A DNA stretch of 64,000 nucleotides. It comes from Chitinophagaceae bacterium (lineage in GTDB: Bacteria; Bacteroidota; Bacteroidia; Chitinophagales; Chitinophagaceae). A model generated the notes under the pieces. It ran no database searches. It saw only the letters and a list, made by a program, of their open reading frames with translations, and had not been told where the DNA came from. Positions 26,876 through 35,554 of the stretch are shown one piece after another; the first letter of the stretch is position 1, and each line of letters opens with the position of its first letter. The position numbers were made by a program, and so were the translations under genes. The stretch covers positions 496,001 through 560,000 of the forward strand of contig JADKKA010000018.1 of assembly GCA_016720745.1 (NCBI GenBank), read 5' to 3'.

Positions 26876-27589
26876 ATGTTACCAAAGTACAAACGCATCC
26901 TCCTCAAATTATCCGGCGAAGCATTAATGGGCGATAAAAGTTTTGGATTTGATACCGATGTTATTGCACAATATGCTCATGATATCAAGTCAATCACCGA
27001 ACTGGGCGTACAGGTAGCCGTGGTTATCGGAGGTGGTAATATTTACAGGGGCATGAATGAGGCTGATACCGGTATCGAAAGGGCCCATGGTGATTATATG
27101 GGGATGCTGGCAACCGTGATCAACGGAATGGCAGTGCAGGCCGGACTGGAAAAAGTGGGCATCTATACCCGCCTCCAGAGTGCCATCAAAATGGAACAGA
27201 TTGCAGAACCTTATATCCGCCGCCGGGCCATTCGTCACCTGGAAAAGGGCCGGGTGGTGATCTTCGGTGCGGGAACCGGGAACCCCTATTTTACAACGGA
27301 CACAGCCGGTTCACTCCGGGCCATTGAAATCAATGCCGATGTGATTCTCAAAGGCACCAGGGTAGATGGTATTTATACTGCCGACCCCGAAAAGGACCCC
27401 ACAGCTACCAAATTCAATGTCATCAGTTTCCAGGAATGCCTGACCAATAACCTCAGGGTCATGGACATGACTGCTTTTACCCTCTGTATGGAGAACAATC
27501 TCCCTATCATTGTCTTCAACATGAATAAGGAAGGAAATCTCCGCCGTGTGGTCACCGGAGAAAAAGTGGGAACCCTGGTCAGGGGATAA
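26876..27589 (+). CDS. pyrH: UMP kinase
   Basis: 237 residues from the ATG at 26876 (MLPKYKRILLKLSGEALMG), matching the usual length. An upstream in-frame start would add 19 unconserved residues across the -7 box. Amino-acid-kinase motifs are VVIGGGNIYRG (about 50-60), GMLATVINGMAVQ, GAGTGNPYFTTDTA (about 133-146) and DGIYTADPEKDPTA. It phosphorylates UMP to UDP in pyrimidine synthesis. In many bacteria pyrH neighbours rpsB-tsf; here it lies about 8 kb away. Confidence 0.97.
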   Translation: MLPKYKRILLKLSGEALMGDKSFGFDTDVIAQYAHDIKSITELGVQVAVVIGGGNIYRGMNEADTGIERAHGDYMGMLATVINGMAVQAGLEKVGIYTRLQSAIKMEQIAEPYIRRRAIRHLEKGRVVIFGAGTGNPYFTTDTAGSLRAIEINADVILKGTRVDGIYTADPEKDPTATKFNVISFQECLTNNLRVMDMTAFTLCMENNLPIIVFNMNKEGNLRRVVTGEKVGTLVRG

Positions 27590-27724
27590 TTACGAGGTAT
27601 ATTTCCTATTTCACAGTTTGCAGTAACTACTAACTTGCAGGGATATCCATTATCCCCGCTTGTGAAAAACTATTAAGTAGATTTCACACATTTTTTAATA
27701 GTTTAACAACCAGACTTACTGTGT

Positions 27725-28753
27725 ATGGATAGCCAATTGAGCCTTTCCATTGTAGAAATTGTTGTGCTGATGCTGGGAGCCATCGTGCTCGGTGTCACCA
27801 TTCACTTCTTTATTGCCAGTAAGCGCTCCCTCCAGTCCAGTTCACCCGCAGCCATCAAACAATACCAGAAAGAGGCTGAAGACTGGAAGCTCCGTTATTT
27901 TAATGAGATCGAAATAAGGGAAAAAGAACTGGAACTTCTTCGCAAGAAACTCGCCGATTCCGAAGAGAATAATCACATCAATTCCATTGAAGCGGAAGAA
28001 ACCCGGATCCGCAATAAAAAACTCCAGGCTGAACTGGAAACACTCCGGAATCAGCAGCCTTTATCTGCGCCTGCCGCTACAGGTAAAGCCGGTTATATGG
28101 ACCAGCTCTTTCAGGCCCAGAATAATCTGAAAGAATACAATGATAAAATCAGCCTTCTCCTGGGTCAGATTGATATCATCAAAGAAGCCGAAGAACAGCA
28201 ACAGGAGATCCTGAAAAGCAATGAGGCCCTCACCGGTGAAATAGATGAACTCCGCTTTAAACTCAGCCAGAAAGAAAAAGAGATCAACAGTGTCAGGCAG
28301 CAGCAGGAACTGACGGCGGAAATGAAGTCAGGACTGGAAAGCGCCTATCTTGAATTCAATGGCTTGCAGGAAAAAATTCAGAAACTGGAAAACCAGGTAT
28401 CCAGTTCCCGCAAACTGAACCTGGAATTTGAAGACCTGAAAGAAGAACATATCCGGATGGTCAGGGATTATGAAGAACAGAAACACAAATACCAGGCCGC
28501 TACGCAGGAAATACTGATTCTTCAATCTTCTCTGGACGAAACAGAGGATAAACTTAGGGAATCCAATTTTCAGCGCCAGCAGCTGCAGAAAAAAGTAGCC
28601 TACCTGGAAGAACTGAATAATGATATGCAGTCCGTTGCCAATGCCAATAAAAGCCTGGAAGGCCAGCTGAAAAGGATCGGTGAGCTGGAAAGCATGCTGA
28701 ATATCCTGGCAGAAGAAAAAAATGAACTGGCCAGGAAACAACAAAATGCCTGA
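27725..28753 (+). CDS. Membrane-anchored long coiled-coil protein
   Basis: 342 residues. One N-terminal membrane helix (about 9-30) is followed by an almost unbroken, Gln/Glu/Lys-rich coiled coil (about 45-340) with regular heptads such as LEELNNDMQSVANANKSLE. No enzymatic domain is seen. The single-anchor architecture recalls structural or cell-division accessory proteins (inference only). It stands alone between pyrH and pdxH and has its own terminator. Confidence 0.75.
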   Translation: MDSQLSLSIVEIVVLMLGAIVLGVTIHFFIASKRSLQSSSPAAIKQYQKEAEDWKLRYFNEIEIREKELELLRKKLADSEENNHINSIEAEETRIRNKKLQAELETLRNQQPLSAPAATGKAGYMDQLFQAQNNLKEYNDKISLLLGQIDIIKEAEEQQQEILKSNEALTGEIDELRFKLSQKEKEINSVRQQQELTAEMKSGLESAYLEFNGLQEKIQKLENQVSSSRKLNLEFEDLKEEHIRMVRDYEEQKHKYQAATQEILILQSSLDETEDKLRESNFQRQQLQKKVAYLEELNNDMQSVANANKSLEGQLKRIGELESMLNILAEEKNELARKQQNA

Positions 28754-28781
28754 GCCAGTCAAATTGATAAAAATCATCTCT

Positions 28782-28808
28782 AAAAGGCCTTTAAAGGCCT
28801 TTTGTTAT
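28782..28808 (+). terminator. Terminator after the coiled-coil gene
   Basis: The palindrome AAAAGGCCTTTAAAGGCCTT, continued by TT and a T-rich tail, lies 28 bases past the stop. Confidence 0.7.
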
Positions 28809-28839
28809 TGGTAGCAGCTACCTCCTCCATTTATCTTTG
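28808..28839 (+). promoter_or_regulatory. pdxH promoter
   Basis: TTG at 28808-28810, 21-base spacer, and TATCTTTG at 28832-28839 (perfect TAnnTTTG). The start codon follows 17 bases later, giving a very short leader. Confidence 0.65.
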
Positions 28840-28856
28840 CCTCAAAACCTGAACCG

Positions 28857-29501
28857 ATGAAAGAAAGTATTGCCGGTATTCGTAAGACCTACTCACGGAA
28901 AAAATTACTGGAAAAAAAAGCCGCCGCCGACCCGATTACCCAATTCGGTAAATGGTGGAAGCAGGCCCTGAAAGCAGGAATTGAAGAAGTAAATGCCATG
29001 ACCCTGGCCACTGCTTCCGCTGATGGCATGCCAGCTGCAAGGGTTGTACTATTGAAAGATTTTGATCACAGGGGCTTTACCTTCTTTACTAATTATGCCA
29101 GCTTTAAAGGGCAGCAGCTTATTGAAAACCCCAGGGCCTGTCTGGTATTCTTCTGGAAAGAACTGGAAAGACAGGTACGTATCACCGGTCTGGTGGAGAA
29201 GCTGGAACCCGAAGCCAGCAGTGAGTATTTTAATTCCCGGCCCTGGGAAAGTCAGGTAGGGGCTCTCGTATCACCACAAAGCCAGATCATCAGCAACAGA
29301 GAATGGCTGGATGAAGAATATGCGCAAAAAATGAAGGCATTAAAAGGCCAAACCATTACCCGTCCTGATCATTGGGGGGGATACCGGGTAAAACCGGTAA
29401 TGATAGAATTCTGGCAGGGTAGACCCGGCCGTTTACACGATCGACTTCAGTACAGTCTGCTGGATAGCGGTGATTGGAAACTGGAGCGACTGGCCCCATA
29501 A
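28857..29501 (+). CDS. pdxH: Pyridoxamine 5'-phosphate oxidase
   Basis: 214 residues, the usual length. Motifs are DPITQFGKWW, MTLATASADGMPAARVVLLK (FMN site, about 43-62), GFTFFTNYASFKGQQL, the C-terminal VKPVMIEFWQGRPGRLHDR and the final WKLERLAP. It makes pyridoxal 5'-phosphate with FMN and oxygen. It is monocistronic, followed by hairpin repeats. Confidence 0.97.
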   Translation: MKESIAGIRKTYSRKKLLEKKAAADPITQFGKWWKQALKAGIEEVNAMTLATASADGMPAARVVLLKDFDHRGFTFFTNYASFKGQQLIENPRACLVFFWKELERQVRITGLVEKLEPEASSEYFNSRPWESQVGALVSPQSQIISNREWLDEEYAQKMKALKGQTITRPDHWGGYRVKPVMIEFWQGRPGRLHDRLQYSLLDSGDWKLERLAP

Positions 29502-29528
29502 AAATCAAGTTTTCAAAAGAGAGGTTTT

Positions 29529-29845
29529 GCCACCCGCAGGGTCCTGTGGACGAAGACTCAAAGACTCAAAGACACAAAGAAGTGAGTCAGAAATTCTATT
29601 CGTGAATTCGTGGCAAAAAACAAATGCCACCCGCAGGGTCCTGTGGACAAAGGCTCAAAGAATTAATTCAGCGTATCTATTAGTGAATTCGTGGCGAAAA
29701 TAAAAGCCACTAATTCACGAATAAGTTTAAAGAGTTGATTCAGAAAGTTTCTTCATGTAATCGTGGCAAATAAAAATGCCAGTAAGACGCAAAGACACAA
29801 AGATTTGAATCACAATTTTTCTTAGTGTCTTAGTGCCTTAGTGGC
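29529..29845. repeat. Four tandem hairpin repeats bounded by GCCAC ... GTGGC
   Basis: Units at 29529-29614, 29626-29695, 29706-29767 and 29778-29845 each open with GCCA(C/G) and close with GTGGC and can fold on themselves. The clearest is the last, where a GCC...AAGACACAAAG arm faces CTTAGTGTCTTAG...GGC. Units 1 and 2 share an almost identical CCCGCAGGGTCCTGTGGAC block, itself an inverted repeat. No gene is visible in 29502-29880. Confidence 0.75.
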
Positions 29846-29880
29846 AATAAAAAATTACGGTCTCAGCTATTCGAAACAGC

Positions 29881-29994
29881 TCAGGCTTTCTTCGCTGCTT
29901 TCTTCTTTACAGCAGCTTTCTTCGCCGGACGGCTTTTTCCAAAAGATCCTTTGAAGCGTTTGCCCTTGGCAGTTTTCTTATCTCCTCTTCCCAT
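29881..29994 (-). CDS. 30S ribosomal protein bTHX
   Basis: 37 residues, very basic: MGRGDKKTAKGKRFKGSFGK followed by SRPAKK and a Lys/Ala-rich tail. The MG(R/K)GDKK(T/S)xxGK...G(S/T)(F/Y)GKxRPxKK pattern is that of the small subunit protein THX, which lies in the head of the 30S particle in Thermus. It lies on the same strand as, and 79 bases downstream of, the HU gene, separated from it by a terminator. The long Lys/Ala tail also resembles histone-H1-like peptides, but the N-terminal half is THX. Confidence 0.85.
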   Translation of the reverse strand: MGRGDKKTAKGKRFKGSFGKSRPAKKAAVKKKAAKKA

Positions 29995-30016
29995 TTTAAT
30001 TGATTTTATTTCGGGT

Positions 30017-30051
30017 TAAAAAAAAGCTCCGGCATATAAAAGCAGGAGCTT
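30017..30051 (-). terminator. Terminator of the HU gene
   Basis: Read leftwards, AAGCTCC and GGAGCTT arms (30051-30045 and 30030-30024) are followed by a run of T, just after the HU stop. Confidence 0.8.
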
Positions 30052-30073
30052 GTTATACAGCAGGTAGTATCGG

Positions 30074-30343
30074 TTACAATTTGGCTGCAAGTTCCTTCCC
30101 CGCTTTGAAACGAGCAACTTTTCTTGCTTTAATCGTGATTTCAGCTCCGGTTTGCGGGTTACGTCCTTTACGGGCCTTTCTTTTAGAGATCAGAAAGGTA
30201 CCAAAACCAACCAGGGTTACCTTTCCTCCAGCTTTCAAAGTTTTGGTTACTGCTTCAATAAATGAATCCAATGCTTCATTAGCCTGTGTTTTAGTGATCC
30301 CGGTATCATCAGCAATTTTATTGATCAGATCAGCCTTATTCAT
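30074..30343 (-). CDS. HU-family nucleoid DNA-binding protein
   Basis: 89 residues from the ATG at 30343 (MNKADLINKIADDTG). A longer start at 30373 would overlap the promoter -7 box. Signatures are VTLVGFGTFLISKRKARKGRNP (about 41-62, the DNA-bending arm) and KARKVARFKAGKELA. It forms dimers that bend and compact DNA. Confidence 0.96.
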   Translation of the reverse strand: MNKADLINKIADDTGITKTQANEALDSFIEAVTKTLKAGGKVTLVGFGTFLISKRKARKGRNPQTGAEITIKARKVARFKAGKELAAKL

Positions 30344-30370
30344 GTTTATCTTTTTTGGTTTGCAACCCGG

Positions 30371-30400
30371 CAAATTTAGACGGTTTTTGACAGCAGCAAA
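30371..30400 (-). promoter_or_regulatory. HU promoter
   Basis: On the minus strand TTTG (30400-30397), an 18-base spacer and TAAATTTG (30378-30371, perfect TAnnTTTG) lie 27 bases before the HU start. Confidence 0.68.
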
Positions 30401-30518
30401 AAAATGTTGGATTAAATATTAAAAAAAGTCCATCCGGTAAAATCCGCAACTGGCAAGGGTTTTAGCCCATTTGTGTCAGCAGGTAAAATTCCCGGTACCC
30501 TCATTTTCTTTTGCACAC

Positions 30519-30824
30519 TCAATGCACAATCTCCATCACGGAACGAAAAGCCACAAATTTATCCCCCCATTTTTCCGTGCTCTTATTCCGCATCCCCGTC
30601 GAATATTCTTTTATGTACCTGTTATACAAAGCTTTGCTGTTGGCATGGTACTGAACGGCATAGGTAATTCCGTCCGATTCATCCACTTCCAGCAGCCGGA
30701 GGATCCTGGCATCGGTAAAACATTCCGTGGCAATGATGTCAGGAATATGTTCCTGCTGTAACCAGCTCAGCCAGGCATCAGCAATGGAATAATCCACTTT
30801 TACAGTGACATTATATATGATCAT
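30519..30824 (-). CDS. DUF4286 family protein
   Basis: 101 residues, the usual family length, with MIIYNVTVKVDYSIADAWLSWLQQEHIPDI at the start and YAVQYHANSKALYNRYI in the middle. The fold is a ferredoxin-like alpha/beta domain by pattern. No function is known to me. It starts three bases after the exonuclease III stop, so the two are probably co-transcribed. Confidence 0.88.
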   Translation of the reverse strand: MIIYNVTVKVDYSIADAWLSWLQQEHIPDIIATECFTDARILRLLEVDESDGITYAVQYHANSKALYNRYIKEYSTGMRNKSTEKWGDKFVAFRSVMEIVH

Positions 30825-30827
30825 GTG

Positions 30828-31595
30828 TTAGCTTTTAACCTCAACATAAACCGGGCAGTGATCACTATGCTTTACATCCGGGTAAATTTCAGCGTCTTTC
30901 AGTTGTTTTTTCAAAGGTTCTGTAACGGTGATATAATCGATCCGCCAGCCTTTATTGTTCAGCCTCACCGAAGGAAAGCGCTGACTCCACCAGCTGTAAC
31001 GATGGGGTTCTGGATGAAATTCACGAAAAGTATCAATCCAGCCACTTTTCAGGAACGCTGTCATCCATTCCCTTTCGGCCGGTAAAAAACCGGATGAGTT
31101 TTTATTTCCCTTCGGATCATGAATATCAATTTCCTGGTGGGCAATATTGTAATCCCCGCAAAGAACCAGTTTGGGATATTTCTTCTTCAGCTTATTGAGG
31201 TATTTGAAAAAATCATCCAGCCATACGTATTTGAAGGACTGCCGTTCATCTCCGCTGGTGCCGCTGGGAAAATAGGCATTGATCACCCGGATATCTCCAA
31301 AATCCACCTGTACCACCCGGCCTTCATCATCCGTACCCGGAAAACCGCAACCATATTCTACTTTATCTGCTTTGATTTTGGAAAAGATCGCCACTCCACT
31401 GTATCCTTTTTTTTGCGCACTGAACCAGTAATGATGAAATCCCAGTGCTTCCAGGGCTTTCAGGTCCACATCACCCTGCACGGCCTTGGTTTCCTGCACA
31501 CATATCACATCGGCAGGATCAGTTTTGAGCCAGTCAATGAATCCTTTTTTAATGGCGGCCCTGATGCCATTCACATTATAAGAGATGATCCGCAT
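30828..31595 (-). CDS. xth: Exodeoxyribonuclease III / AP endonuclease
   Basis: 255 residues. Motifs are MRIISYNVNGIRAA, VICVQETKA (catalytic Glu about 35), GTDDEGRVVQVDF, INAYFPSG, LCGDYNIAH (Asp/Asn, about 147-152), the WWSQRF loop and the C-terminal KHSDHCPVYVE with catalytic Asp-His. It repairs abasic sites and 3' blocked ends. It is divergent from the LOG-family gene and followed by DUF4286. Confidence 0.95.
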   Translation of the reverse strand: MRIISYNVNGIRAAIKKGFIDWLKTDPADVICVQETKAVQGDVDLKALEALGFHHYWFSAQKKGYSGVAIFSKIKADKVEYGCGFPGTDDEGRVVQVDFGDIRVINAYFPSGTSGDERQSFKYVWLDDFFKYLNKLKKKYPKLVLCGDYNIAHQEIDIHDPKGNKNSSGFLPAEREWMTAFLKSGWIDTFREFHPEPHRYSWWSQRFPSVRLNNKGWRIDYITVTEPLKKQLKDAEIYPDVKHSDHCPVYVEVKS

Positions 31596-31650
31596 GGTCA
31601 GTTGGTTTTCGAATAAAAAAACACCCCTTTATCGAAGACGGGGTTTAATA

Positions 31651-32430
31651 ATGAGTAAATTGTCTGGCAATTTAGTTATTAGTATGGAAGCAGCATCAAA
31701 AAACAAGAACGGACCGATCATCCCGCATAAAGAACATGTGTACCTAGATGGACCCAAGAGCAGGGGCTATGAACTGGGCTTTGCCTGGCGGGTTTTCTGG
31801 CAATTTATCAAAGGATTCAGGAACCTGCATTTTATCGGGCCCTGTATCACGGTCTTTGGTTCAGCAAGGTTTAAAGAAGACCATCTCTTTTATCAGCAGG
31901 CAAGGGAATTTGGAAAAAGAATAGCAGAATCCGGGTTTACAACCATGACCGGTGGCGGTCCCGGTATTATGGAAGCCGCTAATCGCGGAGCATTTGAAAA
32001 CGGAGGCCGTTCGGTGGGTTGCAATATCATGCTGCCTTTTGAACAAAAGGAGAACCCCTATCTGCATAGGTCAGTCACTTTTGAGCATTTTTTTGTCAGA
32101 AAAGTTCTGCTTGTTAAGTATTCCTATGCTTTTGTGATCATGCCCGGAGGTTTTGGCACCATGGATGAATTATTCGAAACCCTTACCCTGGTACAAACCA
32201 AAACCATCAGTCGTTTCCCCATTGTGCTTTTTGGAACAGAATATTATCAGTCTTTAAAAGAATGTATCGAAGAATGGGCCGCCCGGGGTACCATTTCCCG
32301 GGAAGACCTGGACCTGGTGCTGATCACCGATAATGTGGATGAGGCCATGGATCATATCAATCATTATATCACGACCAATTATAAAGTCAGGCCCCGAAAA
32401 CGTTTGTGGTGGTTATTTGAAAAGCGATAG
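31651..32430 (+). CDS. LOG-family Rossmann protein (nucleoside 5'-monophosphate phosphoribohydrolase type)
   Basis: 259 residues from the ATG at 31651. An upstream reading would run into the exonuclease start. The family signatures are ITVFGSARF, TGGGPGIMEAANRGA (about 92-106), and the catalytic PGGFGTMDELFETLTLVQ (about 162-179), carrying the PGGxGTxxE motif. LOG proteins release the base from AMP-type nucleotides, and in bacteria are often annotated TIGR00730. It has a 36-base gap to the GH97 gene. Confidence 0.92.
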   Translation: MSKLSGNLVISMEAASKNKNGPIIPHKEHVYLDGPKSRGYELGFAWRVFWQFIKGFRNLHFIGPCITVFGSARFKEDHLFYQQAREFGKRIAESGFTTMTGGGPGIMEAANRGAFENGGRSVGCNIMLPFEQKENPYLHRSVTFEHFFVRKVLLVKYSYAFVIMPGGFGTMDELFETLTLVQTKTISRFPIVLFGTEYYQSLKECIEEWAARGTISREDLDLVLITDNVDEAMDHINHYITTNYKVRPRKRLWWLFEKR

Positions 32431-32466
32431 CTGATCAAACAAAACTAATTTTACAAAAAAATCACA

Positions 32467-34662
32467 ATGATTAGCAGGATTCTTACCCTCGTCAGTGGCT
32501 GCCTGCTGTATCTGCATAGCGGAGCACAGATAGCCGGTACCGTATCATCACCAGATAACAGAATTATTTGCCGGATTGAATCCACAGGCAAAAGCAGCGC
32601 CGGTGATATGCTCGGCTTTGCTGCGGACTTTAATGGCCGGCCCTTTTTACTTTCGACAGCCGGCAAACCAGGTATCGGTTTCCGCTTGCAAAACCCGGCG
32701 ATCAGCTTGCAAAGATTCAGGGTGATTGGCAGCAATCTGCAAACAACAGATAATACCTGGACACCCGTATGGGGAGAACAAAAACAAATCCGGAATCAGT
32801 ACAATCAACTCACGCTTCAACTAAAGGATAGCAATAATATTTTATTGAATCTGATTGTTCGTGTATTCAACGACGGTTTTGGTTTCCGCTATGAATTTCC
32901 GGAACAAGCCGGCCTCAACCATTTTATTATTGCTGATGAACTGAGCCGCTTCCGGATGACAGGTGATCACAAGACTTTCTGGATTCCCGGTGACTATGAC
33001 ACCAATGAATATGGCTATTACACCAGTAAACTGAGTGAAGTGGATGCCAGTGGTGGTGGGATGGCACAGGAAATACATGCCAAGACTTTTTTTGATAAGA
33101 ACGCCGTGCAAACACCACTGATGATGAAAACCGGCGATGGACTTTATATCAATATTCATGAAGCTGCCCTTGTGAATTATCCGGCCATGAACCTGGTACT
33201 GGATAAATCCAATTTCAGTTTTCAGTCGCACCTGGTTCCGGATGCCGTTGGCAATAAAGCCTATTTACGTACCCCGGCCAAATCACCCTGGCGGACTTTT
33301 GTAGTGAGTGATAAGGCGACGGATATCCTTGCATCTAAAATGATTTTAAATCTGAATGAACCCAGCAAACTCACTGATGTATCCTGGATCAAACCGGTGA
33401 AATATGTAGGCATCTGGTGGGAAATGCATGTGGGCAAGAGCAGCTGGGATTATAGTGGCGGACAGGTAGGCAGTCAGCAGGCTACCCGTGTACCCCATGG
33501 TGCCAATACGGCCAATGTAAAAAAGTATATTGATTTTGCAGCGAAGCATGGATTTGATGGGGTACTGGTGGAAGGATGGAATACCGGATGGGAAGACTGG
33601 TTCGGTCAATGGAAAGAAGATGTTTTTGATTTTGTAACACCCTATCCAGATTTCAACGTAAAAGAATTACAGGCCTATGCAGCGGCAAAGGGTGTGAAGA
33701 TTATCATGCACCACGAAACATCCGGATCCGTTACCAATTATGAAAGATGGATGGATACGGCCTATCGTTTCATGAAACAACATGGCTATGATGCGGTGAA
33801 AACAGGTTACGTGGGAAGGATCATTCCAAGAGGTGAGCACCACGATGGTCAATGGATGGTCAATCATTATGAAAGAGTGGCTGCAAAGACAGGCGCCTAT
33901 CAGATTATGCTGGATGCACATGAGCCTGTAAGGCCAACAGGTCTGCATCGCACTTATCCCAACTGGATGGCCTGTGAAGCTGCCAGGGGTAATGAATTCA
34001 ATGCCTGGAGCGCTGGCAATATACCGGATCATGAAACCATCCTGCCCTTTACCAGGTTGATGGGCGGGCCCATGGATTATACGCCGGGTATTTTCAAAAT
34101 CAAAATGAATTATTATAATCCGGAGAAAAAGGAACAGGTTCATACCACCCTGGCCAAACAACTGGCCCTGTATGTCACCATGTACAGTCCGCTGCAAATG
34201 GCGGCCGATCTGCCGGAGAACTATGAACAAAAACCCGATGCCTTCCAATTTATCAAGGATGTGGCAGTAGATTGGGATGAGACAAAAATTCTCGATGCCG
34301 AACCGGGAGATTATATTGTGATCGCCAGAAAGGCTAAAAGCAAAAACGACTGGTTCCTCGGTGCCATTACCGATGAGCAGGAAAGAACGATCAGTATCAA
34401 ACCCGGGGAATTTTTGGATAATACAAAGTCTTATGTGCTGACGATCTATCGCGACGGTCCCAATGCGCATTGGCAGAATAATCCGGAAGACTATGTGATT
34501 GAGAAAAAAGTCATCCTGCCCGGAACAGCCCAGCCATTCGATATCAAACTGGCAGCTGGCGGGGGATGTGCCATCAGTTGTGCAGCAGTATCAAGAGAAG
34601 ACGCTTCCCGTTTATTGAAATCAATCAAAGACCTTTTTAAAAAGAAACCAACAAAAAACTAA
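32467..34662 (+). CDS. GH97 alpha-glycosidase (SusB-like)
   Basis: 731 residues with a signal peptide. An N-terminal beta-sandwich (about 25-290) is followed by a (beta/alpha)8 barrel with WWEMHVGKSSWDY, FDGVLVEGWNTGWEDW, IIMHHETSGSV, DAHEPVRPTG and CEAARGNEFNAW, then a C-terminal beta domain. The Glu residues in HHETSG, DAHEP and GNEF are the positions expected for the metal-linked catalytic site of inverting SusB-type enzymes. The VKTGYVG strand lacks the Asp seen in retaining relatives (judged from memory). It probably cleaves alpha-glucosides in the periplasm. It is first in an operon with SemiSWEET (2-base gap) and a HAD phosphatase. Confidence 0.92.
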   Translation: MISRILTLVSGCLLYLHSGAQIAGTVSSPDNRIICRIESTGKSSAGDMLGFAADFNGRPFLLSTAGKPGIGFRLQNPAISLQRFRVIGSNLQTTDNTWTPVWGEQKQIRNQYNQLTLQLKDSNNILLNLIVRVFNDGFGFRYEFPEQAGLNHFIIADELSRFRMTGDHKTFWIPGDYDTNEYGYYTSKLSEVDASGGGMAQEIHAKTFFDKNAVQTPLMMKTGDGLYINIHEAALVNYPAMNLVLDKSNFSFQSHLVPDAVGNKAYLRTPAKSPWRTFVVSDKATDILASKMILNLNEPSKLTDVSWIKPVKYVGIWWEMHVGKSSWDYSGGQVGSQQATRVPHGANTANVKKYIDFAAKHGFDGVLVEGWNTGWEDWFGQWKEDVFDFVTPYPDFNVKELQAYAAAKGVKIIMHHETSGSVTNYERWMDTAYRFMKQHGYDAVKTGYVGRIIPRGEHHDGQWMVNHYERVAAKTGAYQIMLDAHEPVRPTGLHRTYPNWMACEAARGNEFNAWSAGNIPDHETILPFTRLMGGPMDYTPGIFKIKMNYYNPEKKEQVHTTLAKQLALYVTMYSPLQMAADLPENYEQKPDAFQFIKDVAVDWDETKILDAEPGDYIVIARKAKSKNDWFLGAITDEQERTISIKPGEFLDNTKSYVLTIYRDGPNAHWQNNPEDYVIEKKVILPGTAQPFDIKLAAGGGCAISCAAVSREDASRLLKSIKDLFKKKPTKN

Positions 34663-34664
34663 AT

Positions 34665-34925
34665 ATGAGTTCAGCAGATATCCTCGGGTATGCGGCCGGT
34701 GCATTAACGGCCTTTACCTTTCTTCCACAGGTGATCAAGACTTGGAAATCCAAATCAGCCAAGGATATTTCCCTGAATATGTTCATCATTGCTTTTGTGA
34801 ATGAAATCATGTGGCTGGTCTATGGATTTATGCTGGACAATTGGGTGATCATTCTTACCAATGCTGTGATGCTGGGGATGTCGGGTTTTATGATTGCCCT
34901 CAAACTAAAATACAATCATCAATAG
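34665..34925 (+). CDS. SemiSWEET sugar transporter
   Basis: 86 residues forming three helices, the size of a half-SWEET that works as a dimer. The first helix carries the PQ motif (GALTAFTFLPQVIKTWKSKSA) and the third has NAVMLGMSGFMIALK. It moves mono- or disaccharides down their gradient. Lying between GH97 and HAD phosphatase genes with gaps of one or two bases, it plausibly takes up the sugar released by GH97 (inference). Confidence 0.92.
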   Translation: MSSADILGYAAGALTAFTFLPQVIKTWKSKSAKDISLNMFIIAFVNEIMWLVYGFMLDNWVIILTNAVMLGMSGFMIALKLKYNHQ

Positions 34926-34926
34926 C

Positions 34927-35541
34927 ATGGCGGTGAATACGATTATCTGGGACCTGGGCGGTGTACTGATCGACTGGAACCCGCAGTATGTTTTTACAGA
35001 CAACTACTTTGAATCAAAGGAAAAGAAAGAATATTTCTTCTCGCATGTTTGTACCCACGACTGGAATGAAAAACAGGATGAGGGCCGTTCGATTGTGGAG
35101 GCCACTATTGAACTGGTCGGGAAGTTTCCTGAATGGGAGAAAGCCATCCGCGATTATTATGGTCGCTGGACGGATATGCTGAATGGTCCTATCCATGGCA
35201 CAGTCAATATCTTTCGTCAGTTGATCGATTCAGGCAATTACCGGCATTATGCGCTTACCAACTGGCAGGCTGATTTGTTTAATATCGCGCTGGTACGTTA
35301 TGATTTTCTGCAATGGTTTGATGGCAGGGTGGTGAGTGGGGAGAAGACCAGAAAGCCCTTTCCTGCATTTTACCAATTGTTACTGGATCGATATAAAGTC
35401 AATGCTGCTGAAGCGATATTTATTGATGATAATTTACGGAATGTAAAAGCAGCGGAGGAACTGGGTATCCGTTCGGTACATTTTCAGTCGGCGGAGCAGT
35501 TGAGAAAAGAATTAGAAGGGTTGGGGGTTATTTTGAAGTGA
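34927..35541 (+). CDS. HAD-superfamily phosphatase
   Basis: 204 residues. Motif I is IIWDLGGVLIDWN (nucleophile in the DLGGV variant of DxDG(V/T)), motif II is HYALTNWQ, motif III is the Lys in SGEKTRKP, and motif IV is AIFIDDNLRNVKAA. The form resembles HAD-IA hydrolases such as sugar-phosphate phosphatases. It is the last gene of the GH97-SemiSWEET operon and is followed by a palindrome array rather than a normal terminator. Confidence 0.9.
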   Translation: MAVNTIIWDLGGVLIDWNPQYVFTDNYFESKEKKEYFFSHVCTHDWNEKQDEGRSIVEATIELVGKFPEWEKAIRDYYGRWTDMLNGPIHGTVNIFRQLIDSGNYRHYALTNWQADLFNIALVRYDFLQWFDGRVVSGEKTRKPFPAFYQLLLDRYKVNAAEAIFIDDNLRNVKAAEELGIRSVHFQSAEQLRKELEGLGVILK

Positions 35542-35554
35542 ACTTTGTCTTATG

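Noticed and set aside
29529..29845. CRISPR array
   Set aside because: Units are self-complementary with drifting interiors and there is no constant repeat plus unique spacer pattern or cas gene.
31618..31646. ACCCC/GGGGT inverted repeat between exonuclease III and LOG genes
   Set aside because: It lies between divergent starts, so it is not a terminator for either gene; too short to call an operator.
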